A stretch of DNA of 64,000 nt from Geodermatophilus obscurus (GTDB lineage Bacteria > Actinomycetota > Actinomycetes > Mycobacteriales > Geodermatophilaceae): positions 62,001 to 126,000 of the forward strand of contig NZ_FOWE01000005.1 of assembly GCF_900115395.1 (NCBI RefSeq), read 5' to 3'. Positions 62,350-64,000 of this stretch are shown in pieces. The notes beneath the pieces are model-generated. The model worked only from the letters and a program-made list of their open reading frames with translations. It did no database searches and had not been told where the DNA came from. How positions within the stretch are numbered: position 1 is the first letter of the stretch; every line of letters starts with the position of its first letter. Position numbers and translations under genes: made by a program.

Positions 62350-63521
62350 CCCGGACCGGCTGGCTGGACCTCGGCGCCGGCGTCGCCGGGGACATGCTGC
62401 TCGGGGCGCTCGTGGGGGCCGGCGTCCCGCTGGACACCGTCCGCTCGGCCCTGGCGCCGCTGGACCTGGCGATCGCGCTGCGCGCCGAGGACGTGCGGCG
62501 CGGGGGACTCGCCGCCGTCCGCGTCGTCGTCGACGTGCCGGAGGAGGGTCAGCCGCACCGCACCTGGGCCGACGTCCGGCTGCTGCTGGACCGGCTGCCC
62601 GAGCCGCTGCGCTCGACGTCGACGGCGGTGTTCGCCGCGCTGGCCCGCGCGGAGGCGGCCGTGCACGGCGTCGCCGAGGACGAGGTGCACTTCCACGAGG
62701 TCGGCGCGCTGGACGCGGTCGCCGACGTCGTCGGGGTGTGCGCCGGGCTGGCCGCGCTGGGGCTCGACGAGCTCGTGGCCTCGCCGGTCACCGTCGGCAG
62801 CGGTTCGGTGCGCACCGCGCACGGCGCCCTCCCGGTGCCGGTGCCGGCCGTGGTGGCGCTGCTGGCCGCGGCCGGCGCACCGGCGCGGGGCGGGTCGTTC
62901 CCGGGCGAGCAGGCCACGCCCACCGGCGTCGCGCTGGTGACCGTGCTCGCCGACCGGTTCGGGCCGATGCCGGCGATGCGCCCGTCCGGCTGGGGTGCCG
63001 GCGCCGGGACCCGCGACCCCGCCGACCGGGCGAACGTCGTCCGGCTGGTGGTGGGGGAGGGTCAGGCGGCGGACCCGCCGGGCGCCCTGCTGCTGGAGAG
63101 CGCCGTCGACGACCTCGACCCGCGGGTGTGGCCCCTGGTCCTCGCCGCACTGCTGGCGGCCGGAGCGCACGACGCGTGGCTGACGCCGGTGCTGATGAAG
63201 AAGGGCCGGCCCGGGCACGTGGTCGCCGCGCTGGCACCGCCGGCCGCCGCCGCGCCGGTGCGCGGCGTGCTGTTCCGGGAGACCACGACGCTCGGTGTGC
63301 GGGAGACGGCGGTCGCCCGGACGGTGCTCGACCGCGAGTTCCGGCAGGTCGACGTCGACGGTCAGATCGTGGCGGTGAAGCTCGGCCTGCTCGACGGCGC
63401 CGTGGTCAACGCGATGCCGGAGTTCGAGGACGTCGTCCGCGCGGCGCAGGGACTCGGGCTGCCGGTCGAGCAGGTGCTGGCCCGCGCCCGCGGGCTGGCG
63501 CAGGACCTGCTCGGCGGCTGA
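62346..63521 (+). CDS. larC: LarC, nickel insertion protein for the pincer cofactor
   Basis: 391 residues in one uninterrupted frame. Markers: LDLGAGVAGDMLLGALVGAGV, the metal-binding HFHEVGALDAVADVVG, GALPVPVPAVVALL, PTGVALV and the C-terminal domain DDLDPRVWPLVLAALLAAGAHDAWLTPVLMKKGRPG. In L. plantarum the protein is encoded as larC1/larC2 joined by a programmed frameshift; here no frameshift is needed. LarC uses CTP to insert nickel into the pincer. Last gene of the uidA-larEBC operon. Confidence 0.93.
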   Translation: MTRTGWLDLGAGVAGDMLLGALVGAGVPLDTVRSALAPLDLAIALRAEDVRRGGLAAVRVVVDVPEEGQPHRTWADVRLLLDRLPEPLRSTSTAVFAALARAEAAVHGVAEDEVHFHEVGALDAVADVVGVCAGLAALGLDELVASPVTVGSGSVRTAHGALPVPVPAVVALLAAAGAPARGGSFPGEQATPTGVALVTVLADRFGPMPAMRPSGWGAGAGTRDPADRANVVRLVVGEGQAADPPGALLLESAVDDLDPRVWPLVLAALLAAGAHDAWLTPVLMKKGRPGHVVAALAPPAAAAPVRGVLFRETTTLGVRETAVARTVLDREFRQVDVDGQIVAVKLGLLDGAVVNAMPEFEDVVRAAQGLGLPVEQVLARARGLAQDLLGG

Positions 63522-63529
63522 GCACTCGT

Positions 63530-63578
63530 CCGTGCACTTCCGCGGAGCTGCCCGGGGCAGATCCGCGGAAGTGCACGG
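63530..63578. terminator. Long terminator-like palindrome (23-bp stem)
   Basis: The arms 63530-63552 and 63556-63578 pair over 23 bp with one mismatch and a 3-nt loop. The core CCGTGCACTTCCGCGGA also appears (as its complement) in the hairpin at 53751-53790. It lies between convergent larC and mazF genes, abutting the mazF stop, and belongs to a recurring intergenic palindrome family. Confidence 0.8.
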
Positions 63579-63926
63579 TCAGAGCTGGAGGTGCAGGCGG
63601 AGTGCGTCGTCGAGGGTGGCCATCGTCGCGGCGGGGACCCGACCGAGCACGGCGCCGACGCGCTCGACCGCGACCGCGCGTACCTGTTCCGCCTGGGCCT
63701 TGCTGTCGACCTGCAGACCGGTGTCCTCGGCCGGGAGCAGGGTCTGGAAGGGGAAGACCCGTGTGGTGTTGCTGGTGACCGGGACGACGGTCACCACGCC
63801 GCGCCGCAGACGATCCGCCACCGCGTTGGCCCGGTCGTTGCTGACGACGACTGCGGGTCGGCGCTTGCCGGCCTCGCTGCCGCGGATGGGCTCGAGGTCG
63901 ACGAGGCGGATCTCACCGCGGAGCAT
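63579..63926 (-). CDS. MazF/PemK-family toxin (endoribonuclease)
   Basis: 115 residues: MLRGEIRLVDLEPIRGSEAGKRRPAVVVSNDRANAV is the classic MazF/PemK opening, followed by VTVVPVTSNT and LPAEDTGLQVDSKAQAEQVRAV with the conserved Ser/Lys/Gln region. It is expected to cleave mRNA and be neutralised by the upstream antitoxin. The ATG at 63926 lies inside the 3' end of the antitoxin gene (14-nt overlap), the usual arrangement. A longer in-frame start would overlap the antitoxin much further and is rejected. Confidence 0.88.
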   Translation of the reverse strand: MLRGEIRLVDLEPIRGSEAGKRRPAVVVSNDRANAVADRLRRGVVTVVPVTSNTTRVFPFQTLLPAEDTGLQVDSKAQAEQVRAVAVERVGAVLGRVPAATMATLDDALRLHLQL

Positions 63927-64000
63927 CGTCCAGCCCGTCCCCTGCGGTCGTCTGCCAGTCGGCCTCCTCACCCGAGGCCCGCCATTCCTCCCACGCGGCC
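63913..64000 (-). CDS. MazE-like antitoxin, C-terminal part (cut by window edge)
   Basis: The last 28 codons are visible: AAWEEWRASGEEADWQTTAG followed by DGLDDAPR and a stop. The acidic, Trp-containing tail and the 14-nt overlap with the toxin start are typical of MazE/RHH antitoxins in actinobacteria. The DNA-binding N-terminus lies outside the window. Confidence 0.7.
   Translation of the reverse strand, partial: AAWEEWRASGEEADWQTTAGDGLDDAPR

Overview
This window comes from a very GC-rich (well above 70% by eye) actinomycete. GTG starts are frequent, operons are packed with 4-nt GTGA or ATGA stop/start overlaps, and gene ends carry lineage-type palindromes. The gene families fit Geodermatophilaceae-like soil actinobacteria, but that placement is a guess. 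Almost the whole window is a carbohydrate and plant-glycoside catabolic island. No rRNA, tRNA, CRISPR, phage or transposase was seen.

0-6.7 kb: L-rhamnose catabolism. A LacI regulator is coupled to lutA (L-lactate oxidation). It diverges from rhaM-rhaI-rhaEW-rhaB (mutarotase, isomerase, bifunctional aldolase/lactaldehyde dehydrogenase, rhamnulokinase). A TTGACA-18-TATGGT promoter and two TGAAWCGTKTCA operators lie between them. 7-18 kb: one minus-strand operon runs from a DeoR regulator through a second rhamnulokinase-like kinase, a CUT2-type sugar ABC importer (binding protein, ATPase, two permeases), a class II aldolase, a HAD hydrolase, another FGGY kinase and a ketose 3-epimerase-like TIM barrel. 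18-21.5 kb: a SCO6745-like protein, an NmrA-type SDR and an unusual protein built from 12-residue repeats.

21.6-53.7 kb: the most interesting block. Six intergenic copies of one motif (TGCCAYYNRRYGGCA, two of them imperfect) sit in front of an IclR regulator and nearly every transcription unit here. These units encode a peptide/glycoside-type ABC importer in one long operon with two GH78 alpha-L-rhamnosidases, GH43, an esterase and a nucleoside-hydrolase-family protein; GH1, GH2 and GH3 glycosidases; and a quercetinase-like cupin, an FAD aromatic hydroxylase, FAH-family and DapA-family enzymes, an IlvD-type dehydratase, esterases and DUF3500. None of the glycosidases has a signal peptide. I infer an import-first system for rhamnosylated (possibly flavonoid or other aromatic) plant glycosides, whose rhamnose feeds the first operon.

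53.8-63.5 kb: a LacI-controlled glucuronide/uronate module. It holds uxuB-like and uxaC genes, a nickel-pincer LarA homologue, a textbook uidA beta-glucuronidase, and larE-larB-larC for the NPN cofactor. Two GGCAANCGNTTGCC operators lie at the two divergent promoters. No mannonate dehydratase is present, so LarA may act as a mannonate/gluconate 2-epimerase. The window ends in a MazEF-like toxin-antitoxin pair, with the antitoxin cut by the edge.
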